DNA from: an uncultured Collinsella sp.
Lineage (GTDB): Bacteria > Actinomycetota > Coriobacteriia > Coriobacteriales > Coriobacteriaceae
Direction of reading: 5' to 3'
Length of the DNA: 64,000 nucleotides
Assembly (NCBI GenBank): GCA_902491765.1
Contig: CABUIY010000006.1
Location: 1-64,000 of the forward strand
The position numbers and the translations under genes were made by a program. The notes beneath the pieces are model-generated. The model was given only the letters and a program-made list of their open reading frames with translations. It made no database searches and was not told the origin of the DNA. Positions 9,210 through 18,144 of this stretch are shown here, piece after piece (the stretch's first letter is position 1; each line of letters starts with the position of its first letter).

Positions 9210-10010
9210 CTAGCAAGCACCGCCACCGGTAAAGACCTCAACGACTGTGAGGAGAACAATCTTTAAATCGGTGACCACGCCGCGTTTGGCGATGTACTCC
9301 AGGTCGCGTCGGACCATGCCGTCGAAATCGGTGTCGTTGCGGTCCGTCACCTGCCACCAGCCGGTGATGCCAGGCTTCACTGCCAGGCGCTGCAGGTCGT
9401 AGTCGGTGTACTCCGCAACCTCATTCGGCAGCGGCGGGCGCGGGCCCACGACGGACATCTGCCCCAGGAACACGTTGAGGAACTGCGGGAACTCATCGAT
9501 GGAGTGCTTGCGGATGAACTTGCCGATCCTGGTAACGCGCGGGTCCTCCTTCATCTTGAACATGGCACCGGCGATCTCGTTCTGCTCCTTGAGATCTGCC
9601 AGGCGCTCGTCGGCGTCCTTGTACATGGAGCGGAACTTCCACATGCGGAAGGTGGACAGGCTGCCGTCGGGGCGGGTCTGACCAACGCGGATCTGGCTGT
9701 AGAAGGGGCTGCCCTCGCTCTCCATGCGGATGGCCGCCGCCAGCACTAAGCTAGGGATCGCGATAACGAGGAGCACGGCACCGCTGAACACGATGTCGAA
9801 CGCGCGCTTGACGGTGCGGTAGGCTAGGCGCGAGCGATCCCAGTCCATGATGGACTGCATGGCCTTGTAGCGGCCGGCGCCCTCGCGTCGATCCATGGCC
9901 TGAGCAATCAGCGCCGCCCCCGCGGGCGCATTGCTCTCTGTTACTTCTTTAGCAGCCACAGTCAAACTTACGTCCCCGTTCCCCAGGGATCCCCCAATCG
10001 GTAAATTCAA
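9210..10010 (-). CDS. Initiating sugar transferase (undecaprenyl-phosphate phosphoglycosyltransferase)
   Basis: 266 residues with one N-terminal hydrophobic segment (IVFSGAVLLVIAIPSLVLAA, re-entrant helix of monotopic enzymes). It is followed by the bacterial sugar transferase domain: WKFRSMYKDAD, RVTRIGKFIRKHSIDEFPQF, SVVGPRPPLPNEV, and KPGITGWWQV. It moves a sugar-1-phosphate onto undecaprenyl phosphate at the inner face of the membrane and so starts the repeat unit. It is the first enzyme gene after the NusG-like regulator, the usual place for such a priming enzyme. The N-terminal forty residues are not conserved, and a start further in is possible. Galactose- versus glucose- or GalNAc-phosphate preference is unknown. 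Confidence 0.9.
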   Translation of the reverse strand: MNLPIGGSLGNGDVSLTVAAKEVTESNAPAGAALIAQAMDRREGAGRYKAMQSIMDWDRSRLAYRTVKRAFDIVFSGAVLLVIAIPSLVLAAAIRMESEGSPFYSQIRVGQTRPDGSLSTFRMWKFRSMYKDADERLADLKEQNEIAGAMFKMKEDPRVTRIGKFIRKHSIDEFPQFLNVFLGQMSVVGPRPPLPNEVAEYTDYDLQRLAVKPGITGWWQVTDRNDTDFDGMVRRDLEYIAKRGVVTDLKIVLLTVVEVFTGGGAC

Positions 10011-10043
10011 AAATGCGAACGAATAGCTGGTGCAACGTCTCCC

Positions 10044-10634
10044 TTACGTTTTGCTGGGAACGTCGAGCGGTAGCAGCTCCCTAAATGCGGAGTTACCTTC
10101 GCCCACGTCTACCAGGCACCAGCGCTTATGACGGTCGATCTTCTTAACGCGAGCCTCTTGCCCCACCAAGGGACCCTGATCTATGTGCAACACGCCGTCT
10201 TCTATGCGCGCAACGCTGTTGCGCACCACGCCGTCGTCGTCCAGCACACTGCGGTACCAGTCCTGCGCATCGTCCGGCATGGGCATATACGCCCGCTCCC
10301 TACTGCCGGCGATTCGACAGCCAAAGCTCAACTGAGCCAAAGCCCTATCGAGCGCGGCAGCATCGTGCGTGGCGACAAAGAAATATTCCTTGTACATGGG
10401 TTTGGTTTGAAGCGACCAGGCGCCGTCCCGCTTAAACCAGAACTCCTTTTGCATCACAAAAGCGTCCTGCATCAGCTCGTGCGGGATAATGCAGCGGACC
10501 TTTTCGCAGGTCTCGCGCTCTTTTCCCTGGGGGGTGTGGACCAGATACCAGCGGACGCGGCCATGCTGGCTGTTGGTGGTGACGCCGTTAAATGCGCCTG
10601 GCAGCTGCTCTTGGCGCCGTGCCGTCTGTTCCAT
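10044..10634 (-). CDS. Specialised NusG paralogue (LoaP/RfaH-like antiterminator)
   Basis: About 196 residues. After a short N-terminal tail comes the NGN domain (RWYLVHTPQGKERETCEKV) and at the C-terminus a KOW-like motif (QGPLVGQEARVKKIDRHKRW). NusG paralogues of the LoaP/RfaH type bind RNA polymerase at particular leaders and let it read through long operons, typically for polysaccharides. The gene is the first of the glycan operon and its product is much more divergent than housekeeping NusG. The start at 10634 has GAGGGGG seven bases upstream. An ATG at 10769 would add a cysteine-rich, unconserved stretch and is less likely. The inverted repeats and terminators just upstream could be part of its control region. 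Confidence 0.82.
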   Translation of the reverse strand: MEQTARRQEQLPGAFNGVTTNSQHGRVRWYLVHTPQGKERETCEKVRCIIPHELMQDAFVMQKEFWFKRDGAWSLQTKPMYKEYFFVATHDAAALDRALAQLSFGCRIAGSRERAYMPMPDDAQDWYRSVLDDDGVVRNSVARIEDGVLHIDQGPLVGQEARVKKIDRHKRWCLVDVGEGNSAFRELLPLDVPSKT

Positions 10635-10721
10635 GTTCTCGCCCCCTCTTTTAGCTTTGCGATGCACGCAAATGCAGGGGCGTTTAGAACAGGCTTCTCG
10701 CTCGCAGATAGGCGCAGTCGC

Positions 10722-10853
10722 AAAAGTACAGGTTTTTGTATCTTTCGACAGACGACATTGTACAAGCAATTAATCAGCGTTTGCCCAGATTACGCAAAAT
10801 GTACTGCTAGTAGGTACATCTCCATACCCCTCTATAAAAACCTGTACCTTTTT
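10722..10853. repeat. Long-range inverted repeat in the polysaccharide operon leader
   Basis: AAAAGTACAGGTTTTTGTA (from 10722) and its near-complement TAAAAACCTGTACCTTTT (from 10835) face each other about 94 bases apart. They can pair over some 16 positions with one bulge. They lie between the tandem terminators and the NusG-like gene, in an AT-rich leader. They could be a pair of operators for a regulator, or the foot of a leader RNA hairpin read by the LoaP-like protein. No promoter could be assigned with confidence, although TACAAT-like boxes are present. Confidence 0.55.
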
Positions 10854-10856
10854 GTG

Positions 10857-10889
10857 CAACAAAAAAAGCCGCTCAACCAGCGGCTTTTC
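10857..10889 (-). terminator. Rho-independent terminator, second of a tandem pair
   Basis: The stem AAAGCCGCT/AGCGGCTTT has a five-base loop. On the minus strand it is followed by a run of seven T. It is the second hairpin met by transcripts leaving thrS and insulates thrS from the polysaccharide operon. It could also act in the opposite direction because A-runs and T-runs flank both sides. Confidence 0.8.
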
Positions 10890-10901
10890 TTATTTCGGCA
10901 T

Positions 10902-10941
10902 GAAAAAGGCGACCGCCCTATGCGGACGGTCGCCTTTGTTT
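10902..10941 (-). terminator. thrS terminator
   Basis: A strong hairpin with arms AAAGGCGACCG and CGGTCGCCTTT, extended by a few imperfect pairs around a short loop, ends in TTTTT on the minus strand. It lies just after the thrS stop codon. Confidence 0.88.
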
Positions 10942-10959
10942 ATTGTTGTGAAGCTTGCC

Positions 10960-12723
<1,764 letters not shown>

Positions 12724-12750
12724 GGGTATGTATTCTCCTCTCGGATGCCT

Positions 12751-12820
12751 GATGCAAGTGCGTGCGACGCGCTCGGCGTTTTAACTTGCATCATTATAGG
12801 CAGGTTGCCTTGGTATACAA
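12751..12820 (-). promoter_or_regulatory. thrS promoter and leader hairpin
   Basis: On the minus strand TTGTAT (12815-12820) and TATAAT (12793-12798) are 16 bases apart, a good sigma-70-type promoter. Just downstream GATGCAAGT (12751-12759 on the plus strand) and ACTTGCATC (12784-12792) are perfect inverted repeats that overlap the transcription start region and can form a leader hairpin ahead of the ribosome binding site. It could be an operator or an RNA element controlling thrS. No T-box motif was found. Confidence 0.7.
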
Positions 12821-12821
12821 G

Positions 12822-12852
12822 CGCCCGCCGCACCTTAATGGCACGGCGGGCG
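12822..12852 (+). terminator. GC-rich hairpin between the zinc-ribbon gene and thrS promoter
   Basis: CGCCCGCCG (12822) and CGGCGGGCG (12844) form a nine-base-pair stem with a 13-base loop. The plus-strand side is followed by ATTTTCT. On the minus strand it lies after the zinc-ribbon gene and right before the thrS -35 box, so it may end that upstream transcript, although the T-run there is poor. Confidence 0.45.
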
Positions 12853-12956
12853 ATTTTCTACGCATGCTTCATCGTGTGGGGCGGGGTGTGGGGCGCGCGT
12901 GGATTGCGCGTGACGCGCGGTGCCCACAGCTTGCGGCCGACCCGGCGATGGATGCG

Positions 12957-13388
12957 TTACTGGATGCGAGTTCGGCAGTAGGGGCAAACCTTCCAGTGCG
13001 CATCGAGCGGGCGATGGCAGCTGGGGCAGACGTTGCGAACCTGGGTATCGCACACCGGGCAGACGACGAAGTCCTTCTCGATGGGCGCGCCGCACTGCGG
13101 GCAGGTGCCGTACTGGGCAAGCTGGCGCTCGCGCAGGGCCATGTCCAGCTCCTGCTCCTCGCGGTCGGACGCGTAGGAGTGCGGGCGCAGGACCAGGTAC
13201 GCAATGAGGCCTACAAACGGGATGAGGGCGATGATGCCCCATGCCACGTAGGCGCTGGCGCCGCGGCGGCGAGCGTCGATGAACACATAGACGACCGACA
13301 GCACATACAGGGCGATGATAAAGCCAACAAAGGCATAGACGACGCCCATAAGCTGCGGCGACATGAGCTCGGAGATGTACTTGGACAT
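12957..13388 (-). CDS. Small membrane protein with C-terminal double zinc ribbon
   Basis: About 143 residues. Two hydrophobic segments (LMGVVYAFVGFIIALYVLSV and AYVAWGIIALIPFVGLIAYL) are followed by a charged stretch. At the C-terminus come four CxxC knuckles: CPQCGAPIEKDFVVCPVC and then CPSCHRPLDAHWKVCPYC. This is a double zinc ribbon (DZR/zinc_ribbon_2 type) facing the cytoplasm. Such proteins are common in Coriobacteriia, but no function is established. The start at 13388 has GAAAGG ten bases upstream. An ATG at 13433 is less likely. Confidence 0.75.
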   Translation of the reverse strand: MSKYISELMSPQLMGVVYAFVGFIIALYVLSVVYVFIDARRRGASAYVAWGIIALIPFVGLIAYLVLRPHSYASDREEQELDMALRERQLAQYGTCPQCGAPIEKDFVVCPVCDTQVRNVCPSCHRPLDAHWKVCPYCRTRIQ

Positions 13389-13525
13389 TACTGGTACCTT
13401 TCGGAATATTAACAGTCCGGTCAAGTTTACCACGGGGTTTGTTTATATGGGACCACGGCTAGGGGCGGGGCTGGCGCGGACACAAACATCCCAATCTGTA
13501 ACAGGTGGGAGCGGAATCCGGGTCT

Positions 13526-13624
13526 AGATGTTACAGATCGAGACAGAAGAATCTCTCCCGGGCTTAAATCTCAATCTGTAACGTCTATGACCGAAATTCC
13601 CCTCTTACTGTTACAGATTTAGAC
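13526..13624 (+). repeat. Left 99-bp direct repeat with GTTACAGAT inverted motifs
   Basis: A 99-base stretch recurs, with about 13 differences by eye, at 17877-17975. It contains GTTACAGATCGAGAC, then TCTCAATCTGTAAC, then GTTACAGATTTAGAC, that is the same motif in alternating orientation about every 35-45 bases. A further ATCTGTAAC lies just outside at 13493. The two copies enclose the decayed mobile element. Confidence 0.75.
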
Positions 13625-13679
13625 ATTCGAAACCGACTGATTGGTTCATCTAAATCTGCCACTATTTACTGCGCCCGTT

Positions 13680-14508
13680 TTACCTACTGGTTTGTTGGGA
13701 AATATCCCAATTTATCCCAAGTGCGTCGCAAACGGAACGCGCCACCTGCTCACGGGAGGGACGAATATAATGTCGCCCCGACACGCCCGGCAGGGAGTGT
13801 CCCGTGAGCATTTCCATGAGGTCCCAGGGCATGTGCAGCTCCATCTCGCAGATGGTTCGCCACGAGTTGCGGAGGTTCGACCATGGGATGTGCTCGATGC
13901 CCTCGGCTGCGCACCACTCCTTCCATCTATGATTGCACATCCCCCGGTTCATGGGCAGCCCGTCCCCGCGATCTGCTAGCTACTCGGAGCCTGCCGCGCG
14001 GCGCTCGTCTGCAATTTCGAGCAGGCGCCCGACGGCATCCGGCAGCACCACGACTGTGCGTATGGACTTCCGCGTCTTGAGTACGCCGTCCGCCGTGGGC
14101 TCGATGCCCGCTTGCTCCGTCTGGCGCACGAGGTCGACCGTTGCGAGCGTTGTGGATTCCGTCGCAAACGGCATGACCTCATCGGTGCGGATGCCCAGCG
14201 ACTCACCCGACCGGTATGAGCCAAAGCACGCCATGATGAACGGCGCCTCGAGCGAGGTTCCGTGCAGCCGCTCCAGGATGTCCTTTGCTACATCGAGCGT
14301 GTATAGACGCTTGGAACGCTCGCGCGTCTTGCAGGTGGGCATGGTGTATTTCACAGTTGCGGCAAATGGGTCGATGGGCAGCACGACAAAGCCCAACACG
14401 GTTCCGTAAATCTTGCGCAGGGTGAGTAGGGCAGGGTCCGCCGTTGCTGCGGGGAGAGTCAGGGGACATTCCTGCAAGGTGCACGGGGCGCAGCTGGTCG
14501 ACCGGCAT
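13680..14508 (-). pseudogene. Broken tyrosine recombinase (phage/ICE-type integrase)
   Basis: Two open stretches in the same frame, 13980-14477 and 13680-13979, are separated only by a TAG at 13980-13982. The first part has the catalytic arginine region (MACFGSYRSGESLGIR). The second has the box-II-like SNLRNSW and the H...Y end (MLTGHSLPGVSGRHYIRP). A core-binding fragment (VDQLRPVHLAGM) lies in another frame up to 14508, so there is also a frameshift near 14480 and the N-terminus is missing. The usual catalytic histidine before LR is replaced by S/N. I read it as a decayed integrase of the island. Readthrough or a sequencing error at the TAG could not rescue it alone. Confidence 0.8.
13703..13724 (+). 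other. Putative left attachment-site core
   Basis: TATCCCAATTTATCCCAAGTGC lies inside the 3' end of the integrase remnant. A near copy, TATCCCCAAATTATCCCAAGTG, lies at 17727 at the other end of the island in the same orientation, sharing TTATCCCAAGTGC exactly. Attachment cores inside or beside the integrase 3' end are common. No tRNA is next to it, so the target is unclear. Confidence 0.4.
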
Positions 14509-14544
14509 CGAACCTCACGCGCGGCGCCTCTGCTTGCGTGTCAT

Positions 14545-14690
14545 ATAATGTCCCTAGGTTGCCCGGAGCTATCTCCGTGTTACTCCGGCATCCTTGTTGT
14601 CACCCCGCCGCGCCAAGGTTCCAGCCGTGCGCGGTGGGGTTTCTTTATGTCTGGAGCCGTCAAAAACGCTTTGACGGCTTGGTTGGGCTC
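14545..14690 (+). other. Intergenic stretch with three stacked hairpins (possible structured RNA)
   Basis: A 190-base gap between the integrase remnant and the next gene holds TATAAT at 14544 and then three hairpins: CCGGAG...CTCCGG (14562-14588), CACCCCGC...GCGGTGGGG (14601-14639) followed on the plus strand by TTTCTTT, and AGCCGTCAAA/TTTGACGGCT (14656-14680). The second is a good plus-strand terminator although no plus-strand gene precedes it. A small RNA of about 100 bases is possible. I do not recognise a known family. Confidence 0.4.
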
Positions 14691-14702
14691 TAGCGCAGTT
14701 TG

Positions 14703-15578
14703 CTATAGGAGCTTCTGGTCTTCTGGCGCGGGTCTGAGGTCATGGACCTTGGTTATCCTCACGGACTTGTTCTCCCATGCTCCGATCTCGTTCCGTCGTT
14801 GACGGAGCAACAGGTCCGCAATCATGTCGTCCCCGATGCCGAACGTGCGTTCACGCCTCGCGAGCTGGCCGAGGAAGTCGAAGTCCCCCATGTTCGCCGA
14901 GAGCTTCTGTCCGTTCCAGTAGAGTTCCCATTTGCGCTTGTCGCTGTACTCGAGCACGGGTTTCGCGACGTTGAGGTGCTGACCCTTCATGATGACGTCG
15001 CGCTCCTGCTCCGTCTCGCACTTGGGCGCCGTCCTGATGTCTTCGAAGTCGTCTCGTGAAGATTCAAAGCCGTCGACACCGTCTCCGCTTATCGATAGGC
15101 CGCCGATCTTCTCGTTGTCCGCGAGCGCGCCGAACATTGACGAGACGGCGGAGTCGACCTCATTGGAGCCACTGACCTTATAGACGTTCTGCGTGATATT
15201 GATGACTGAGTTGTTGCCAGCGGTTACCGAGATGCCGTCGCCAACGCGCTCGACGCTTTTCGGTGCTCCGTTCTTGCCGAGGAACCGGCGGAGCTCGAGA
15301 TAGCCCTTGAAGGCGCTCAGCACCGGCTCGAGCTGATCGCTCGTTTGGCTCAGTGTCCCAAGTATGCCTGGCAGGTCTTTTACGACCGCTTGGAGAATGG
15401 CTTCCAGGCAGCCGGGGCGAGTTGCGGTTATCTCGACGTCGATGACCGCATTCGGATCAAGTTCTCTTGCCGAAGCCTGTACGGCCCTCGAGTAGCCGAG
15501 GAGCGCCGCGGTGAACGTGCCGACTGAGACCCCTTCCAGATCACCCTCGAATTTGAAGGTTATTGTTTTACGCTCCAT
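14703..15578 (-). CDS. Uncharacterised protein of the mobile island
   Basis: About 291 residues from MERKTITFKFEGDLEGVSVG. I do not recognise the family. No membrane segment or signal peptide is visible. The first 100 residues look like a compact alpha/beta domain (TFTAALLGYSRAVQASAREL; VIDVEITATRPGCLEAILQA). A serine/glycine-rich middle (residues about 120-200) and a C-terminal part with ENKSVRITKVHDLRPAPED follow. Another start is possible at 15716, but the ATG at 15578 begins the ordered part. It stands between an integrase remnant and a RhuM-family gene, which suggests cargo of the element, possibly defence or stability. That is inference only. Confidence 0.6.
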   Translation of the reverse strand: MERKTITFKFEGDLEGVSVGTFTAALLGYSRAVQASARELDPNAVIDVEITATRPGCLEAILQAVVKDLPGILGTLSQTSDQLEPVLSAFKGYLELRRFLGKNGAPKSVERVGDGISVTAGNNSVINITQNVYKVSGSNEVDSAVSSMFGALADNEKIGGLSISGDGVDGFESSRDDFEDIRTAPKCETEQERDVIMKGQHLNVAKPVLEYSDKRKWELYWNGQKLSANMGDFDFLGQLARRERTFGIGDDMIADLLLRQRRNEIGAWENKSVRITKVHDLRPAPEDQKLL

Positions 15579-15648
15579 CACATGTCTCCATATCCGAATC
15601 ACCTCGGTGGATAATTCTATCCTCTCGTTGGAATGCTCATAAACGAAG

Positions 15649-15680
15649 AAAGGCGACTGTCCTCGGGGACAGCCGCCTTT
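15649..15680 (-). terminator. Terminator after the RhuM-family gene
   Basis: AAAGGCGACTGTCC and GGACAGCCGCCTTT form a 14-position stem with a short loop, one mismatch. On the minus strand it ends in TTTCTTCG. It lies between the RhuM-family gene and the unknown gene, so the two are probably separate transcripts. The stem looks bidirectional. Confidence 0.7.
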
Positions 15681-15825
15681 CCTTTGGACGCTGGCCCCGT
15701 GGGGTCCCCGCGTCAATACCGCTGTCCAAATTACCGTTTGCCGTCGGCGCGGTCAAGCCGTCACCCATTTTCGCGACCCCACGAAAATGGGGAACAACTG
15801 GCGTTTTGATAGGCCCTTGTGCCCG

Positions 15826-16827
15826 TCACGCCTTGCCGTTCAGACGCTTCGTCATACGCTCGAAGTCGTTCTCGTAGGCCTTGTCCTGGAGCTTCTGGAA
15901 CTCATGGAAGCGCTCCTTGGCGATCTTGTCGGCCGTCTTCTTGTTGCGGTTGCCGAGGCCCTTGAGCACCTCGCGCCCGCTGAATGTCAGGAAGCCGTCG
16001 AGCAGGCGCTCGCAGTCCTCCATGCTCGTAAGGACGTGCCGCTCGGCCCTGTCCTCGAGCGTGTCGAGCAGCATCGTGACGAGGCGGTTCAGCTGCCTGA
16101 TCTCGTCCTCGGACAGGTAGTTCTTGGCCACGGTGACGTCCGAGGAGTGGATGCGGCCCTCGGGGCCTCCCTTCCACGACGTGAGCCCCATGTTGGGCTT
16201 GGAGGGGTCGGAGCGCCCCTGGACGATCTCGGCCGCGGTGTGCCCGGTGACGGCGTAGTGCATCTTGTTCTGGACCGCGGCGTAGAAGTTCTTGGCCATG
16301 GTCGAGTCCTTGTCGTAGTCGAAGCTGCACTCCTGGAATATGTCGGTGATCTTGAGCCACACGCGCCGCTCGCTCGCGCGGATGTCGCGGATGCGGGCGA
16401 GCAGCTCGTCGAAGTAGTCCTTGCCGAAGGGCCGGCCGTTCTTGAGCATGTCGTCGTTGAGGACGAAACCCTTGGTGATGTACTCCTTGAGGGTCGCCGT
16501 GGCCCACTGGCGGAAACGGGTCGCGCGCAGCGAGTTCACGCGGTATCCGACGGCAATGATGGCATCGAGCGCGTAGAAGTCGACCATATATGTCTTGCCA
16601 TCTGAGGCAGTTGTTGCAATTTTTGCAACAACTGCGTCTCGGGCAAGCTCACCCTCTTCGAAGATGTTCTTCATGTGGCGCGAGATGGTCGACTTGTCCT
16701 TGTCGAACAGCTCGGCGATTTCCTTCTGGGGCATCCAAAGCGTTTCGTTCATGTAGCGCACCTGCACCGGCACGTTTGTCCCCTCGGACTGGTACAGGAC
16801 GATCTCGGCCTGGATAGGGTCTTCCAT
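15826..16827 (-). CDS. RhuM-family protein
   Basis: 333 residues. The N-terminus (IVLYQSEGTNVPVQVRYMNE; LWMPQKEIAELFDKDKSTIS; RHMKNIFEEGEL) has a winged-helix/HTH look. Then comes the hallmark of the RhuM family: FYALDAIIAVGYRVNSLRAT, RFRQWATATLKEYITKGFVL, and FDELLARIRDIRASERRVWL. Family members are DNA-binding-like proteins named from a Salmonella pathogenicity island gene. They occur widely on mobile elements and near defence genes, and their biochemical activity is not established. It follows the XRE regulator gene by 23 bases, so the two probably share an operon. Confidence 0.85.
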   Translation of the reverse strand: MEDPIQAEIVLYQSEGTNVPVQVRYMNETLWMPQKEIAELFDKDKSTISRHMKNIFEEGELARDAVVAKIATTASDGKTYMVDFYALDAIIAVGYRVNSLRATRFRQWATATLKEYITKGFVLNDDMLKNGRPFGKDYFDELLARIRDIRASERRVWLKITDIFQECSFDYDKDSTMAKNFYAAVQNKMHYAVTGHTAAEIVQGRSDPSKPNMGLTSWKGGPEGRIHSSDVTVAKNYLSEDEIRQLNRLVTMLLDTLEDRAERHVLTSMEDCERLLDGFLTFSGREVLKGLGNRNKKTADKIAKERFHEFQKLQDKAYENDFERMTKRLNGKA

Positions 16828-16850
16828 ATATCTTCCTTTCCGTTGAATGC

Positions 16851-17240
16851 CTACGCGGACCTTACTTGATCCGCTTCCAGCCCTTCGCCTTCAGGCGCTG
16901 CAGCCTGAGCTTGGGACAGCTCGGCCTGGTCGCGTGCCGTCTCCAAGATCTTCGAGCGCCTCTTCTCGGTGCTCTGCCGGTAGCAGGTGATCAGCTCGCC
17001 CTCCGCGCCTGCCGGCGCCGTCGGCTTGCCCTCGGGATGCTCCTCGTACCATCCGAGCAGGTCGTTGGGGTCGGTGTTGAATACTTCGCAGAGCGCACCC
17101 ACGAGCTCTGCATTCGGATAGCTCTCCTCGCGCTCCCAAGACTGAATAGTTCGGAATGACTTGCCGACTTTTTGTGCTAGCTCCTTTTGGTTTAGCCCCT
17201 GGGCTTCTCGGCGCTCTCTTAGACGAAGGTTCATCCTCAC
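16851..17240 (-). CDS. XRE-family HTH regulator (C2/CI-like)
   Basis: 129 residues. An N-terminal helix-turn-helix (LRERREAQGLNQKELAQKVG, then KSFRTIQSWEREESYPN) is followed by ALCEVFNTDPNDLLGWYEE. The charged, alanine-rich tail is not conserved. It is read away from a second, broken HTH gene at 17377, across a 136-base AT-rich gap. This is the arrangement of a repressor/Cro-like switch in prophages and integrative elements. It probably represses its own operon with the RhuM-family gene. Confidence 0.85.
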   Translation of the reverse strand: MRMNLRLRERREAQGLNQKELAQKVGKSFRTIQSWEREESYPNAELVGALCEVFNTDPNDLLGWYEEHPEGKPTAPAGAEGELITCYRQSTEKRRSKILETARDQAELSQAQAAAPEGEGLEADQVRSA

Positions 17241-17376
17241 TCCTTTCTTTACGTTAAGTGAATAGTAAACAAAAAATGTCTTTACACAAAAAAATGTTGC
17301 TCATTTGATTAACAGGGGCATAAAACTATTCATATTGAAATTCGACAGACAGAAAAACGTCTCTAAGGAGGAACGA

Positions 17377-17600
17377 ATGGACTTCAGTAAGGAGCTGGCG
17401 GGGATATCCGCGCCGCACGCGCCCGAGCTGACCTTTCTCAGGCTGAGGTCGCTTCCAAAGTCGGAATGAACGTCAGCACTTTCGCGAAGTACGAGAGTGG
17501 CGATTACATTCCTGGAGCCGACAAGCTCTTGGCTATCTCGCAGGTTCTTGGTTGTCCGCCCAACGACCTGATGAGCTGGAACACGGACGAGGCCGCATAG
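17377..17600 (+). pseudogene. Frameshifted Cro-like HTH regulator
   Basis: AGGAGG sits seven bases before the ATG at 17377. The first frame gives MDFSKELAG and then runs out of sense to a TGA near 17468. From the run GGGG around 17400 another frame gives DIRAARARADLSQAEVASKV, then GMNVSTFAKYESGDYIPGAD and KLLAISQVLGCPPNDLMSW up to TAG at 17598. Adding one G to the run restores one continuous XRE-type protein of about 75 residues. It is divergent from the XRE gene at 16851. I call it a frameshift pseudogene. Slippage at the G-run is a less likely alternative. Confidence 0.7.
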
Positions 17601-17616
17601 GGATGGAGGAAGAGGA

Positions 17617-17859
17617 ATGACTGGAAGGAGCTACGAGCTGCCCGACGACATCACGACCCTGGGCGGCATGGTGATCTTTGTGTTAATAAACACGGATATT
17701 TGGGGTGCACGTCCGTGTGGCTTTCGTATCCCCAAATTATCCCAAGTGCATGTGCTAACCCGTTTTTACGCGCTTGTGCCGTTGTTGCCGTACTTAAACT
17801 CGCAGGTAAGCAGTGTGTTCGATTTTGTCGTTCTTACTGGTCAGTACTGCCACAACTAG
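17617..17859 (+). pseudogene. Truncated third gene of the Cro-like operon
   Basis: GGAGGAAGAGG directly precedes the ATG at 17617, only 17 bases after the broken HTH gene. The first about 22 residues (MTGRSYELPDDITTLGGMVI) look like a real N-terminus. From about 17683 the composition changes to AT-rich DNA and the rest of the frame, to a stop at 17857, has no protein-like character. This is near the putative right attachment core, so the gene appears to have been cut at the element end. Function cannot be assigned. Confidence 0.45.
17727..17749 (+). other. Putative right attachment-site core
   Basis: A 23-base segment, opening TATCCCCAAATT and ending TTATCCCAAGTGC, mirrors the left core at 13703 in the same orientation. 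It lies where the operon gene at 17617 loses its reading frame. The distance between the cores is about 4.0 kb. Confidence 0.4.
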
Positions 17860-17876
17860 ACCCCAAAACAGTCCCC

Positions 17877-17975
17877 AGATGTTACAGATCGAGACAGAAG
17901 AATCTCTCCCCGGCTTCAATCTCAATCTGTAACATCTTGGACCTCAAAAACCTTCTTACTGTTACAGATCGAGAC
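17877..17975 (+). repeat. Right 99-bp direct repeat with GTTACAGAT inverted motifs
   Basis: This is the second copy of the 99-base repeat at 13526-13624, in the same orientation and of the same length, about 87 percent identical by eye. The GTTACAGATCGAGAC arms and the TCTCAATCTGTAAC arm are intact, and the differences cluster in the spacer between 17935 and 17955. Confidence 0.75.
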
Positions 17976-18112
17976 AAACCTCCGGCACCGGGGTCAGCAG
18001 ACAAAAACGTCGACGTTACCGAGCTTCCCCTCGCCTGCCGTTGGCGGGTGTTGCGGGGCTGTTCGCCGCATTGCCGCCGCGCTGGGGGTGTGTAGACCGT
18101 AGGATAGTCTTA

Positions 18113-18127
18113 TTGACAGCCTGTCAA
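18113..18127 (+). promoter_or_regulatory. Perfect palindrome upstream of the FAD oxidoreductase operon
   Basis: TTGACAG C CTGTCAA is a perfect seven-base inverted repeat with one central base, 18 bases before the GTG start at 18145. This is a good place for a repressor operator. Its left half resembles a -35 box, but no matching -10 box at proper distance is visible. Confidence 0.55.
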
Positions 18128-18144
18128 CTCATCTGGGAGGCACT

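Noticed and set aside
13476..13660. CRISPR-like array of GTTACAGAT repeats
   Set aside because: Motifs are short, alternate in orientation, have uneven spacing, and no cas gene is near.
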